64,000 nucleotides of DNA from Deltaproteobacteria bacterium. GTDB taxonomy: Bacteria; Desulfobacterota; Binatia; HRBIN30; JACQVA1. The stretch is taken from positions 378,951 through 442,950 of the forward strand of contig JACOST010000028.1 in NCBI GenBank assembly GCA_016178705.1, given 5' to 3'. Every line of letters starts with the position of its first letter. Within the stretch, counting starts at the first letter, position 1. Below, piece by piece: positions 24,269 to 31,874 of the stretch. The notes beneath the pieces were generated by a model. It saw only the letters and a list, made by a program, of their open reading frames with translations. It was not told the DNA's origin and ran no database searches. The position numbers and the translations under genes are program-made.

Positions 24269-25771
24269 CTACTGCAGTTCAAACAGATTCGATCCATTCG
24301 CGGACGAGACGGTACCGCGGCGACCGACCCCTTCGCTTGCCATCAACGATTCGAGGGTGGCGAGGTCGGCTGGTGTGTTGGCGAGGAAGCGGCGGCCGTC
24401 GGCGAGACGGCCGATGATGATGCCGCGAATCGGATTGCCGTCGCGGTCATGCGCGACCGTGTAGGTTTCGATCGTGCCGTTGCCGCTCGGCTCGGTAGCC
24501 AGCGCCGGATGCGGTTCGGCGTCAATCTGCGCTTGATAGTTCTTTGGATCTTCGCGCACGAACGGACGATCGGGCGGCGTCGCGCTGTAAATGCCCGCCG
24601 AGTGCTTGGTGACGTACCAGCCCAGACCCGTGACTAACCCTTTGCTGTCAGGCTTTGCGCGCAGCTTGGCCATCATCGTCGCGATCGAGTGCATGACGAA
24701 GTTGTTGCCCGGACCGCCGTGGTAGGGCAGGCCGCCGGTGACCGTCAGCGGGCGCGGATCAGCCAAGGGAATCCCGAGCATGTCGCGCCCGAGTTGCATG
24801 GCGCTGGGAAAACAACTGTAGAGATCGAAGTAGTCGATGTTGTCGATGCCGAGTCCAGCCATCGCCAGTGCCTTCTGTCCCGCCATGCGAATCGCCGGCG
24901 AGGTGAAGTAATTCACGCGCTCGGAGACGAACCAGTGATCGTGCGCATCGCCGCAACCCCAGAGATACACCCAGCGCGATGGATCGATGCCGAGCGCGCG
25001 CGCGTGACCGACCGAGGTCATCAGCACCGCGGCCGATTGATCGACGTCCAGGATCGCGTTCATGTACTTGGGATACGGAAAGCCGATCATGCGGTTCTGC
25101 GGCGTGACCGTGGTGATCTCCTCGGCGCTGCGCCGTTGCGGGAACCATGCATACGGATTGGCGGCCGCCACTTCGGTGAAGCGGCTACACAGATCGCCCA
25201 GGCGCGCGCGATGTTGCGCCAGACTCAGGCCGTAGTGCGCGCGCAACGCGTTCTCGAACGCCGGATAGATCGTCGTCGGCAACATCAGGCCGTGCGTGGT
25301 CTCGTAGTCGTTGGTGCCCTGGCGCGCATCGCCGACGATCGTCGGCGTACCTTCAGCACCGGACGACCACGGCAATGTGATCCCGGCGCGCCGGGCGCGG
25401 GCGACGGTGTACACGGCTTCAGAACCGGCGAGCAGCGCCAGTCGCGTCTTGCCCGCGGCGATTTGCGCCGCCGTCTCGTTCACCAACCATTGCGGCGTGT
25501 TGCCGCCGAGCGACGTGTAGATCTCGCGGCTGGGATGGGCGCCGAGCTGCTCCGCCAGCGCGCGCGGCGGATTGCCGTAGTGCCAGCCGAAGATGTTGAC
25601 CACCGAAACGTTGTCGAGTGTGGCCAGCAGCCGTTCGTCCGCGCTGGCGTCGGCCGCCGCGCGGCGCGCGCACTCGGCCATCGTCAGCAGCGGCTCCTTC
25701 GCCTGCGCCGTATCGACGTCCTTCTGAGTGTACTGTCCGGCGCCGATGAGGATGGGGGTGAGATCGTGCAT
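24269..25771 (-). CDS. Thiolase-like acetyl-CoA acetyltransferase family protein
   Basis: 500 residues. Thiolase-superfamily fold with an extra C-terminal domain of about 100 residues (ETYTVAHDRDGNPIRGIIIG...) typical of the group annotated acetyl-CoA acetyltransferase in actinobacteria and soil deltaproteobacteria. The region of the nucleophilic Cys reads YTSLGGNTPQWLVNE and has no Cys. The C-terminal site reads GGLPYHGGPGNNFVMHSIAT in place of C-x-G-x-P-x-G. It may act as a CoA-thioester-binding or lyase enzyme rather than a true thiolase. Its last codons (CTG CAG TAG) run into a CAGTAGGCAGTAG microrepeat. Confidence 0.85.
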   Translation of the reverse strand: MHDLTPILIGAGQYTQKDVDTAQAKEPLLTMAECARRAAADASADERLLATLDNVSVVNIFGWHYGNPPRALAEQLGAHPSREIYTSLGGNTPQWLVNETAAQIAAGKTRLALLAGSEAVYTVARARRAGITLPWSSGAEGTPTIVGDARQGTNDYETTHGLMLPTTIYPAFENALRAHYGLSLAQHRARLGDLCSRFTEVAAANPYAWFPQRRSAEEITTVTPQNRMIGFPYPKYMNAILDVDQSAAVLMTSVGHARALGIDPSRWVYLWGCGDAHDHWFVSERVNYFTSPAIRMAGQKALAMAGLGIDNIDYFDLYSCFPSAMQLGRDMLGIPLADPRPLTVTGGLPYHGGPGNNFVMHSIATMMAKLRAKPDSKGLVTGLGWYVTKHSAGIYSATPPDRPFVREDPKNYQAQIDAEPHPALATEPSGNGTIETYTVAHDRDGNPIRGIIIGRLADGRRFLANTPADLATLESLMASEGVGRRGTVSSANGSNLFELQ

Positions 25772-25957
25772 GGTCGTGAGTCGTGAAGCGTGAGTCGGGA
25801 GTCGTTAGTCGTGAAGCGTGTTCGTGACTCGTGCTCGTGACTCGGATTCGGTCAATCGGGGCAACGCGGTTCTCTCCATCTCAATTCCACAATCCGCAAT
25901 CGCCATTCCGCATTCGGAACATTCCGCAATCCCCAATCCGCAATCTAAAGTCCGCAA
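25772..25957. repeat. Degenerate short repeats: GTGAGTCGTGA units and GCAATCCGCAATC units
   Basis: From 25773 to about 25850, variants of GTGAGTCGTGAAGCGTGAGT recur several times (GTCGGGAGTCGTTAGTCG, GTGACTCGTGCTCGTGACTC). From 25880 to 25957 a second family follows: ACAATCCGCAATCGCCATTC, CGCAATCCCCAATCCGCAAT and AAGTCCGCAATCATC. No gene is present. The second family occurs right before the stop of the ferritin-like gene at 25958. Confidence 0.55.
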
Positions 25958-27028
25958 TCATCCTGGTACCGGTCCGAGCTGCGCGAACTCGGCGAGGATC
26001 TGCGCGCCGTCTGTCCGCGCGGCCAACTCGGTGCGAATCTGATTCATGCGATAGTTGAGCATGCGATCGCGGCGCGGACCGGCGCCTGGGTTGTTCAGGA
26101 TCTTGTTGCAGATCGCATCGATCACCGTCGCACCGGGAATCTCTTTGCCGTCTTGATCGATCACGGTGCGGGCGCGGGTCTCCGCCAGCGCGCACTGCAG
26201 GTAGCTGACGTGGATGGTCTCGTCGGCGGTGATGTAGTCGACCATTCGCGGCGCGAAGTCGGGCGCGGCGGAGCAGTCGGGATCGCTCAACACTTCCTTC
26301 GCCCAGGCAAAGGTGCCGTAGGCGAGCAACTCGATCACCAACAGTTGCGTGAAGACTGACAGCAGCAGCTCGAACATCGGATTGAGAGTGGGGAAGAGGA
26401 ACTTCATCTCGCCGACGCCGATCGCGTCGGGTGACGGCTTGGCCGGACCCGAGTAACCCGGCGGCGGAGCGATCGGCAGATTCTCGTACATGTCGGGCGT
26501 CACGGGCGGATTGTTCAACGCGGCGTCGCGGATCGCGTACCACATCTGGTCGTGCCCCGCTTCGGTCGCGCTGCCCGCCTCGTCGTTGCCGTGAGCGTCG
26601 AGCAGACCTTTGGAGAGATGCGCCAGGCAGGTGTTCTCGATCGACTCCTTGAAGAGCGGTTGCCAGTCTGGACGCGGCAGTCCGCGGAGGCCGTCGTTGC
26701 CGAACCCCTCGGTGATGCCAATGAGCGTGAGGATACGCGTCATTGCGCTGCGCGCGCCGTGGCGGAGCAACACTTTCGTCTGCGCTACGTTAGGGAAGAA
26801 GCGCAGATCGAGCTGTTCGAAGCGAATGACTTGCGTCGGATGCCCCTGCGCGGCGAGTTGTTCAGTCCACGCCTTGATCGCGTCGAGCCGATGCCGCGAA
26901 CGTGGCGGGACGTAGCGGCCCTGTTGATCGAGGCCGCCATGGAACAGCACCTCGCCGCGGCGGATGCGCGAGGCGAAGTCGCATTCGGCGACAATCTCGT
27001 CATAGGTGTAGCTGAGCTTGGCACTCAT
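25958..27028 (-). CDS. Ferritin-like/diiron-type protein of unknown function
   Basis: 356 residues from the ATG at 27028, which has AAGGAG 9 nt upstream; the frame continues to 27142 but inside the TetR gene. The residue pattern suggests a four-helix diiron site: Glu131 (ESIENTCLAHL), Glu156-x-x-His159 (TEAGHDQMWYAIRD), Glu233 (VIELLAYGTF) and Glu270-x-x-His273 (ADETIHVSYLQ). That is two E-x-x-H pairs plus two single Glu on separate helices. I do not recognise a named family. Its start overlaps the TetR regulator's stop (ATGA), so regulator and enzyme form one unit. An oxidase or oxygenase role is inference from the metal pattern. Confidence 0.65.
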   Translation of the reverse strand: MSAKLSYTYDEIVAECDFASRIRRGEVLFHGGLDQQGRYVPPRSRHRLDAIKAWTEQLAAQGHPTQVIRFEQLDLRFFPNVAQTKVLLRHGARSAMTRILTLIGITEGFGNDGLRGLPRPDWQPLFKESIENTCLAHLSKGLLDAHGNDEAGSATEAGHDQMWYAIRDAALNNPPVTPDMYENLPIAPPPGYSGPAKPSPDAIGVGEMKFLFPTLNPMFELLLSVFTQLLVIELLAYGTFAWAKEVLSDPDCSAAPDFAPRMVDYITADETIHVSYLQCALAETRARTVIDQDGKEIPGATVIDAICNKILNNPGAGPRRDRMLNYRMNQIRTELAARTDGAQILAEFAQLGPVPG

Positions 27029-27720
27029 GGTTTGCTCCTTCCAATGTTTACCCCGAGGCGACGAGCGCGGAGGGTTATCTGCCGACGGCCAGCGGTCGGT
27101 TTCTTGACCGCTGCGGCCATCTCCGGCCAGCGCTCGGGGCACATGACGCCATAGAGCAGCAGGCGCTTCAATTCACGGGTGAAGCGGCGTGTTGCCGCCG
27201 CGCTGCCGCCCTCATCTTTGGTTCCACTCCGTCCACGCAGCGACCACACCAGAATGGCCGCAAGTAAAATGTGACCCAGCATCTCGGGATCGATGCCAGG
27301 TTGCGTGCGATCGCTGCTTGCCAACGTCTGCATCGCCTTCATATAGCGCGTCCAGCCGACGCGGTTCGGCAACTGGATGTTCGCCAGCATCTGGAACATC
27401 CACAGCCGCGCGATCTCGGGATGCTGCAAGAAATACTCGACCATGTGATCGATGCGGTCGCCGGGCGCGATGTCGGCGGTGAGCATGCGGCTGGTCTCGT
27501 CGGCCAGCCGCGCCATCACCGCACCGACGAGATCGTCGCGGGTGCGGAAGTGTTGATACGCGGTGGTGCGGTTGACGCCGGCGCGATGGGCGACGTCGGA
27601 GACCGTCAACGCTTCGGGGCCGCGTTCCGCCATCATCGCCCGCGCCGCAGCCACGATCTCTTCGTACGTGCCTTCCGGATCGCGTCGCCGGCGCGCGCCG
27701 AGCCGAACCACCTGAGCCAT
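27025..27720 (-). CDS. TetR/AcrR-family transcriptional regulator
   Basis: 231 residues from the ATG at 27720 (frame open to 27759). The N-terminal helix-turn-helix is clear: EEIVAAARAMMAERGPEALT, then VSDVAHRAGVNRTTAYQHF and RTRDDLVGAVM. The C-terminal ligand/dimer domain is family-typical (HMVEYFLQHPEIARLWMFQM). It sits first in a unit with the diiron-like gene (4-nt overlap) and faces the thiolase-like gene at 27986 across a repeat-filled gap, so it could control either. The operator cannot be placed because microrepeats fill the intergenic region. Confidence 0.93.
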   Translation of the reverse strand: MAQVVRLGARRRRDPEGTYEEIVAAARAMMAERGPEALTVSDVAHRAGVNRTTAYQHFRTRDDLVGAVMARLADETSRMLTADIAPGDRIDHMVEYFLQHPEIARLWMFQMLANIQLPNRVGWTRYMKAMQTLASSDRTQPGIDPEMLGHILLAAILVWSLRGRSGTKDEGGSAAATRRFTRELKRLLLYGVMCPERWPEMAAAVKKPTAGRRQITLRARRLGVNIGRSKP

Positions 27721-27776
27721 GCCATCCTGTGTAGTCGAGGTGCAAGGCGTAATCAACAACAGTGTTGTTTATCCTG

Positions 27777-27940
27777 CATCGGGCCAATCTTCACCACGAA
27801 GTCACGAAGCGCGAAGTCTGGGTAGGGGCGCTGCTCGCTGCGCCCCCGCCGGGCCGGGCAAGCGCGGCCCCTACGGCCCCGCCCCTGCGAGTTGTAGGGG
27901 GCGCACGGCGTGCGCCCTCTGTCCATATAGGCAGTTCCAT
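27777..27940. repeat. Composite microrepeats with GGGGCG hairpins
   Basis: 27788-27816 holds CACCACGAAGTCACGAAGCG, as in the module at 60955-61050. It is followed by GTAGGGGCGCTGCTCGCTGC (27822) and a C-rich counterpart GCGGCCCCTAC. A perfect hairpin GGGCGCAC-GGC-GTGCGCCC is at 27899-27917. These look like parts of different repeat families placed end to end in the divergent gap between tetR and the thiolase-like gene. Confidence 0.55.
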
Positions 27941-27985
27941 CTCATCGCCGGATTTGCCAAGCTGCGCTGCGATGCGGAGGCCGAC

Positions 27986-29143
27986 ATGACATCCACGATC
28001 AAAGACCGGACGGCGATTGTTGGAATCGGGCAGACGGCATTCGGCAAAGGACTCGATGCCAGCGAACTATCGCTGGCGTGTCAGGCCATCTCGCTGGCGC
28101 TCGATGATGCCGGACTCGCGCCATCGGAAGTCGATGGTCTGGCGATGTTTTCGATGGAGAGCGGGCGCGAGGTGGAAGTGGCGCGCAACGTCGGCCTCGG
28201 CGACATCACCTACTTCGGCGAGATCGGCTACGGCGGTGGCGCCGGCTGCGGCGCGGTCGGACACGCGGCGATGGCGGTCGCCACCGGGCAGTGTAACGTC
28301 GCGGTGGCGTGGCGCGCCCGCAAGCGCTCGGCGAAGGGCAGCCGCCCGTGGGCCAACGTCAACGCGCGGCTCGGCGGGTCGAACCAATGGACCCGCCCGT
28401 TCGGCTTGCTGCGACCGGTGGACGAGGTTGCCATGCTGGCGCGCCGCTACATGCACGAGTTCGGGTGCACGCGCGACCACCTCGCCAATGTGGCACTGGC
28501 ATTTCGCAAGCACGCCAACCGCAACCCCAACGCGACGATGCACGAGAAGCCGATGACGCGCGCCGACTACATGAAGGCGCGCTGGATCTCCGAGCCGCTG
28601 TGCCTGTTCGATAACTGCCTCGAAACCGACGGCGCGCTCGCGGTCGTGCTCGTGTCGGCGGCGCGCGCCAAGGATCTCAAGCAGCGCCCCGTTTACCTCC
28701 ACGCCTTCGCGCAGAGCATTCCGCGCCAGCACCAGGTGATGACGAACTATTTCACCGACGATCCGCTGCTCGGCCCCTCATGGGCGTGCGCGCGACTGCT
28801 GTGGCAGCACAGTGACTTCGCGCCGCGCGATGTCCGTGTCGCCCAACTCTACGACGCCTTCAGCCCGTTGATTCCGCTCTCCCTCGAAGGCTACGGCTTC
28901 TGTGGTCGCGGCGAAGGGGCGGCGTTCACCAACGACGGCGCGCTCGAATGGCCGAACGGACGCCTGCCCACCAACACCGCCGGTGGTGGCATGTCGGAGG
29001 CCTACGTGCACGGATTCAATTTGGTGTTGGAAGGCGTCCGGCAGATGCGCGGCACGTCGACGAGCCAGGTCGACGGAGCCGAGTCCTGTTTGGTGACCAG
29101 CGGCGAGGGAGTCCCGACCAGTGCGTTGCTGTTACGGAGGTGA
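27986..29143 (+). CDS. SCP2-type thiolase / lipid-transfer protein (Ltp-like)
   Basis: 385 residues from the ATG at 27986 (GCGGAGG upstream). Thiolase fold: DRTAIVGIGQTAFGKGLDAS, GEIGYGGGAGCGAVGHAAMA near residue 82, and the C-terminal NTAGGGMSEAYVHGFNLVLE, where His is the conserved base of the Ltp group. The last motif and the pairing with a DUF35 gene 3 nt downstream match the Ltp2-ChsH2 arrangement of actinobacterial steroid side-chain aldolases. A Cys lies in the GAGCGAV loop; whether it is the thiolase nucleophile is unclear. Likely a retro-aldolase or thiolase acting on a branched or ring acyl-CoA (inference). Confidence 0.85.
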   Translation: MTSTIKDRTAIVGIGQTAFGKGLDASELSLACQAISLALDDAGLAPSEVDGLAMFSMESGREVEVARNVGLGDITYFGEIGYGGGAGCGAVGHAAMAVATGQCNVAVAWRARKRSAKGSRPWANVNARLGGSNQWTRPFGLLRPVDEVAMLARRYMHEFGCTRDHLANVALAFRKHANRNPNATMHEKPMTRADYMKARWISEPLCLFDNCLETDGALAVVLVSAARAKDLKQRPVYLHAFAQSIPRQHQVMTNYFTDDPLLGPSWACARLLWQHSDFAPRDVRVAQLYDAFSPLIPLSLEGYGFCGRGEGAAFTNDGALEWPNGRLPTNTAGGGMSEAYVHGFNLVLEGVRQMRGTSTSQVDGAESCLVTSGEGVPTSALLLRR

Positions 29144-29146
29144 ACG

Positions 29147-29590
29147 ATGGAAAGCGCCTTTCTTCTTCCTGATCCAGATGACGACGACGCCGCGGATTTT
29201 TGGAGAGGCACAGCGCGCGGAGAACTGTTGGTGCAAACCTGCGCGGCATGCGGCCAGCGCCGAATTCCGCCGCGCCCGATGTGCCCCGCGTGTCGTTCGC
29301 TGCAGCACCGATGGGACAAACTGTCGGGATGCGGCACGATCTGGTCGTTCGTGATCGCGCATCCGCCGCTGTTGCCGGCGTATCAGGCGCTCGCCCCGTA
29401 CAACGTGATCACGGTGGCGCTCGACGAAGACCCGAAGCTACGGCTCGTCGGCAACCTGATCGCGCGTCCCGATGGTGCGATCAACGAGATCGACCCGGCA
29501 ACGATCCGCATCGGCGAACCGGTACGCGTGGTGTTTCAGCAGGTGGAGGATGTGTATCTGCCGCGTTGGATAGTTGGCAGGGGGCAGTAG
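29147..29590 (+). CDS. Zn-ribbon / OB-fold DUF35 protein
   Basis: 147 residues. The N-terminal rubredoxin-like zinc ribbon has two Cys pairs, CAACGQRRIPPRPMCPAC (about 31-48). An OB-fold follows, with GTIWSFVIAHPPLLPAYQAL and the acyl-CoA-contact region APYNVITVALDEDPKLRLVG. Such DUF35 proteins bind thiolase-fold partners and complete their active site or substrate channel. GGAGGTGAACG lies directly upstream of the ATG and only 3 nt separate it from the thiolase-like gene, supporting a complex. The last codons (GGG CAG TAG) lie in a CAGTAGGCAGGGG microrepeat. Confidence 0.92.
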   Translation: MESAFLLPDPDDDDAADFWRGTARGELLVQTCAACGQRRIPPRPMCPACRSLQHRWDKLSGCGTIWSFVIAHPPLLPAYQALAPYNVITVALDEDPKLRLVGNLIARPDGAINEIDPATIRIGEPVRVVFQQVEDVYLPRWIVGRGQ

Positions 29591-29661
29591 GCAGGGGACA
29601 TGGGCAACGGGCAACGGGAGAAGATCCGAACTGCCGACTGCCCCCTGCCGACTGCCTACTG
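29572..29661. repeat. CAGTAGGCAGGGGGCAG inverted microrepeat
   Basis: 29572-29597 reads AGTTGGCAGGGGGCAGTAGG then CAGGGG. The reverse complement of 29628-29661 reads CAGTAGGCAGTCGGCAGGGG then GCAGTCGGCAGTTC. The arms form an imperfect hairpin between two convergent genes and overlap the stop codon of the DUF35 gene. A short related copy, CTACTGCCTACTGCAGTTC, overlaps the stop of the gene at 24269. Confidence 0.6.
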
Positions 29662-29664
29662 ATT

Positions 29665-30987
29665 CTAGGGCCAGAACAACCGCCGGGCTGCCGCGTGCAA
29701 CTGTTCGCGGAAATCGGGATGAGCGATCTCGATCAGCGCCAGCGCGCGCTCGCGCTGTGTCAGACCTTGCAGGTTGGTGATGCCGTGCTCGGTGACGACG
29801 AAGTCGACGAAGGTGCGCGGCACGGTGACGACCGTTCCGGGATCGAGTTGCGCCACGATGCGCGACACGCGGCCGCCGCGCGTGGTCGATGGCAGCACGT
29901 GAATCGCGCGGCCACCGTCCGAGTAGAGCGCGCCCATCGTCCATACCAGTTGACCGCCCGGACCGGTGTACATCTGCGAACCGATCGACTCGGACGCCAC
30001 TTGTCCGGTGAGGTCGATCATCGAGGCCTGATTGATCGCGACCAAGTTCTTGATGCCGCTGATGCGCGGCAGGTTGTTGACCCACTCGATCTCGTAGAGC
30101 GCGATGCGCGGATTGTCGGCGCAGTAGTCCATATCGGCGCCGGGTACGATGAACGACGCGGTGGTCACTCCGGGATGGTACGTCTTGTACTTGCCGGTCA
30201 CGGCCCCGGCTTTGATCAACTCGACCGCCGAGGCGACGAGAATTTCTGAATCGATGCCGAGGTCGTGCTTCTCGGTGAGATAGCTACCCATGCACGACGA
30301 CAGAGTTCCCGTGCCGATTTGCAGCGTGTCGCCATCGTTGATCAGCGTCGACACGTAGGCGCCGATGACTTCGGTGACCTCCTGGCGCTCCGCTGTCAGC
30401 TCCGGCACGGTCAGCGCGATTTGGCGCTCCTGTTTCTCGACCAGGAGATCGAACTCGGACAGATGGATGAAATTGTCGCCGCGAGTGCGCAGTCCCTTGC
30501 CGCCGACTTCGGCGATGCTGAGCTTGGCCGCGCGCAGCAACGGTTTGGAGTGCCACAGCGAGTAGCCGAAACTGACGAAGCCGCGTGCGTCGGGCTGGGA
30601 AACCGGCGCCATGAACACGTCCGCCGAGAATCCGTCGCGGCGACCGCCGCGCAGAACCTTGGAGCCGAGACCGTAGTCGACGACGGCAAAGTCGCCGCGG
30701 CGGGCCTCGATCGACGGCCGCACCAGCACCGAGATGAAGTCGGTGACGAACTGAATGTGCTCCTCCCACCCGGGCTCGCCGTTCGCCCACGGATGCGGAT
30801 GCCGCGTCGCACCTTGCAGCACGCGCACCCCGTGCAACTCATCGCGACGGCGCGCCAACGCGTTGAGCAGCGTCACCGGAACGGGGCCCATCGGAAAGCG
30901 CACGAAGTCGCCGTCCTTCACGCGCCGCGCGGCCTCATCGGCGGTGACGAGCTTGTCGCGGAAGCTATCGCGCCAATCGGGATTCAC
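29665..30987 (-). CDS. Acetyl-CoA hydrolase / CoA-transferase family protein
   Basis: 440 residues with both halves of the family I/acetyl-CoA hydrolase fold. The N-terminal half contains FVRFPMGPVPVTLLNALARR and PVSQPDARGFVSFGYSLWHS. The C-terminal half contains DTLQIGTGTLSSCMGSYLTE, LYEIEWVNNLPRISGIKNL (a Glu at the usual catalytic place) and ARTFVDFVVTEHGITNLQG-like text ending RALALIEIAHPDFREQLH. Related to 4-hydroxybutyrate and acetate CoA-transferases. It probably moves CoA between carboxylic acids in the cytoplasm. It faces the thiolase/DUF35 operon convergently. Confidence 0.9.
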   Translation of the reverse strand: MNPDWRDSFRDKLVTADEAARRVKDGDFVRFPMGPVPVTLLNALARRRDELHGVRVLQGATRHPHPWANGEPGWEEHIQFVTDFISVLVRPSIEARRGDFAVVDYGLGSKVLRGGRRDGFSADVFMAPVSQPDARGFVSFGYSLWHSKPLLRAAKLSIAEVGGKGLRTRGDNFIHLSEFDLLVEKQERQIALTVPELTAERQEVTEVIGAYVSTLINDGDTLQIGTGTLSSCMGSYLTEKHDLGIDSEILVASAVELIKAGAVTGKYKTYHPGVTTASFIVPGADMDYCADNPRIALYEIEWVNNLPRISGIKNLVAINQASMIDLTGQVASESIGSQMYTGPGGQLVWTMGALYSDGGRAIHVLPSTTRGGRVSRIVAQLDPGTVVTVPRTFVDFVVTEHGITNLQGLTQRERALALIEIAHPDFREQLHAAARRLFWP

Positions 30988-31034
30988 GATGCAATCTCCG
31001 AGTGTCCGACGAAAGCTGGTGCACGCAATGCGAA

Positions 31035-31079
31035 GCCCTCTCCCGCATCACCAGCGGGAGAGGGTGTGGGTGAGGGCTT
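31035..31079. repeat. REP-like CCCTCTCCC palindrome, copy 3
   Basis: GCCCTCTCCCGCATCACCAG then CGGGAGAGGGTGTGGGTGAG and GGC. The outer CCCTCTCCCGC pairs with GCGGGAGAGGG around ATCACCA. It is the inverted counterpart of the copy at 31806-31853, so the two flank the gene at 31106. It belongs to the same family as the pair at 20377-20480. Confidence 0.75.
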
Positions 31080-31105
31080 CGACAACGAGATGACCGATGC
31101 GCGCT

Positions 31106-31822
31106 TCACTTGTGCCTACTCCTTACGGCGTGCGGGCGGCAGTCGCGCGGCGCTCGGAATTGGCAAGTCTCCGCCTTGAAGCGCTGCAACTCGGTCTCAG
31201 CGTTTTCCGAGTAGTCTACAATCGGGTCGATCTCCATCCCGTTTGATGTCAGGAGCCAGTACCAATCGTATGAACCGCCTGCGAGGAAGTACTTGTGCTT
31301 GATCACGATCAGACACCCGCGGCAGTTTCCTTCGTGGATGACATCGAGCATATTGCCACCGCCGAGCGGCTTCACCCGACCGGTGGTCACGTCCACGTTG
31401 TAGATGCAATTGGAAACCGCTGCACAGTTAGTCATGAAGAATACCGAGCGCCCGTCGAACGCGAACTGGGGATTGGAGAAACTGGCCAGCGAACTCTCCT
31501 GACCCGGTTTGGTGGGGCTAGCCACGAGCCGTCGCGCTCCCCTTCCGTCGCTGCTGATGATCCAAATCTCTTGCGGATAGGCATCATCTCGCCCGGTCCA
31601 TATCTTCGGGCCGTCTAACGTGCGGATGAATGTCACATACTTCTTGTCGGGCGACAGAGTTGGCGCCGCGTCTTTGCCTGACGACGTGAGCTGCTTAGTT
31701 TGTCCCGTCGCGTCAGTGAAGAAGATGTTGCCGTCCTTTTCGAACGTGGTCTGCGCGGCCGCCGACATGGTGAGCAGCGCGGTCGTCAGCAGGGTCACGC
31801 CGAAGGAAGCCCTCACCCTCAC
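31106..31822 (-). CDS. Secreted PD40/TolB-like beta-propeller protein, short
   Basis: About 238 residues if it starts at the GTG at 31822 (another GTG at 31816); both lie in a REP-like repeat, and the frame is open to 31873. The repeat's GAGAGGG acts as a ribosome-binding site. Signal peptide: VRASFGVTLLTTALLTMSAA, cut at AQ. PD40-like blades follow: KDGNIFFTDATGQTKQLTSS, APTLSPDKKYVTFIRTLDGP and NPQFAFDGRSVFFMTNCAAV. It has fewer blades than a full six-bladed TolB domain, so it is either a partner of another chain or truncated. It is flanked on both sides by inverted REP-like copies. Confidence 0.7.
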   Translation of the reverse strand: MRVRASFGVTLLTTALLTMSAAAQTTFEKDGNIFFTDATGQTKQLTSSGKDAAPTLSPDKKYVTFIRTLDGPKIWTGRDDAYPQEIWIISSDGRGARRLVASPTKPGQESSLASFSNPQFAFDGRSVFFMTNCAAVSNCIYNVDVTTGRVKPLGGGNMLDVIHEGNCRGCLIVIKHKYFLAGGSYDWYWLLTSNGMEIDPIVDYSENAETELQRFKAETCQFRAPRDCRPHAVRSRHK

Positions 31823-31853
31823 CCTCTCCCGCTGGTGATGCGGGAGAGGGAAT
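31806..31853. repeat. REP-like CCCTCTCCC palindrome, copy 4
   Basis: AAGCCCTCACCCTCACCCTC then TCCCGCTGGTGATGCGGGAG and AGGG, the reverse complement of copy 3 at 31035 apart from a few bases. It forms a hairpin and covers the start codon region of the gene at 31106, so the gene's first residues (RVRAS) come from the repeat. Confidence 0.75.
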
Positions 31854-31874
31854 GTCTTCCCGCTTGCGTTCACG

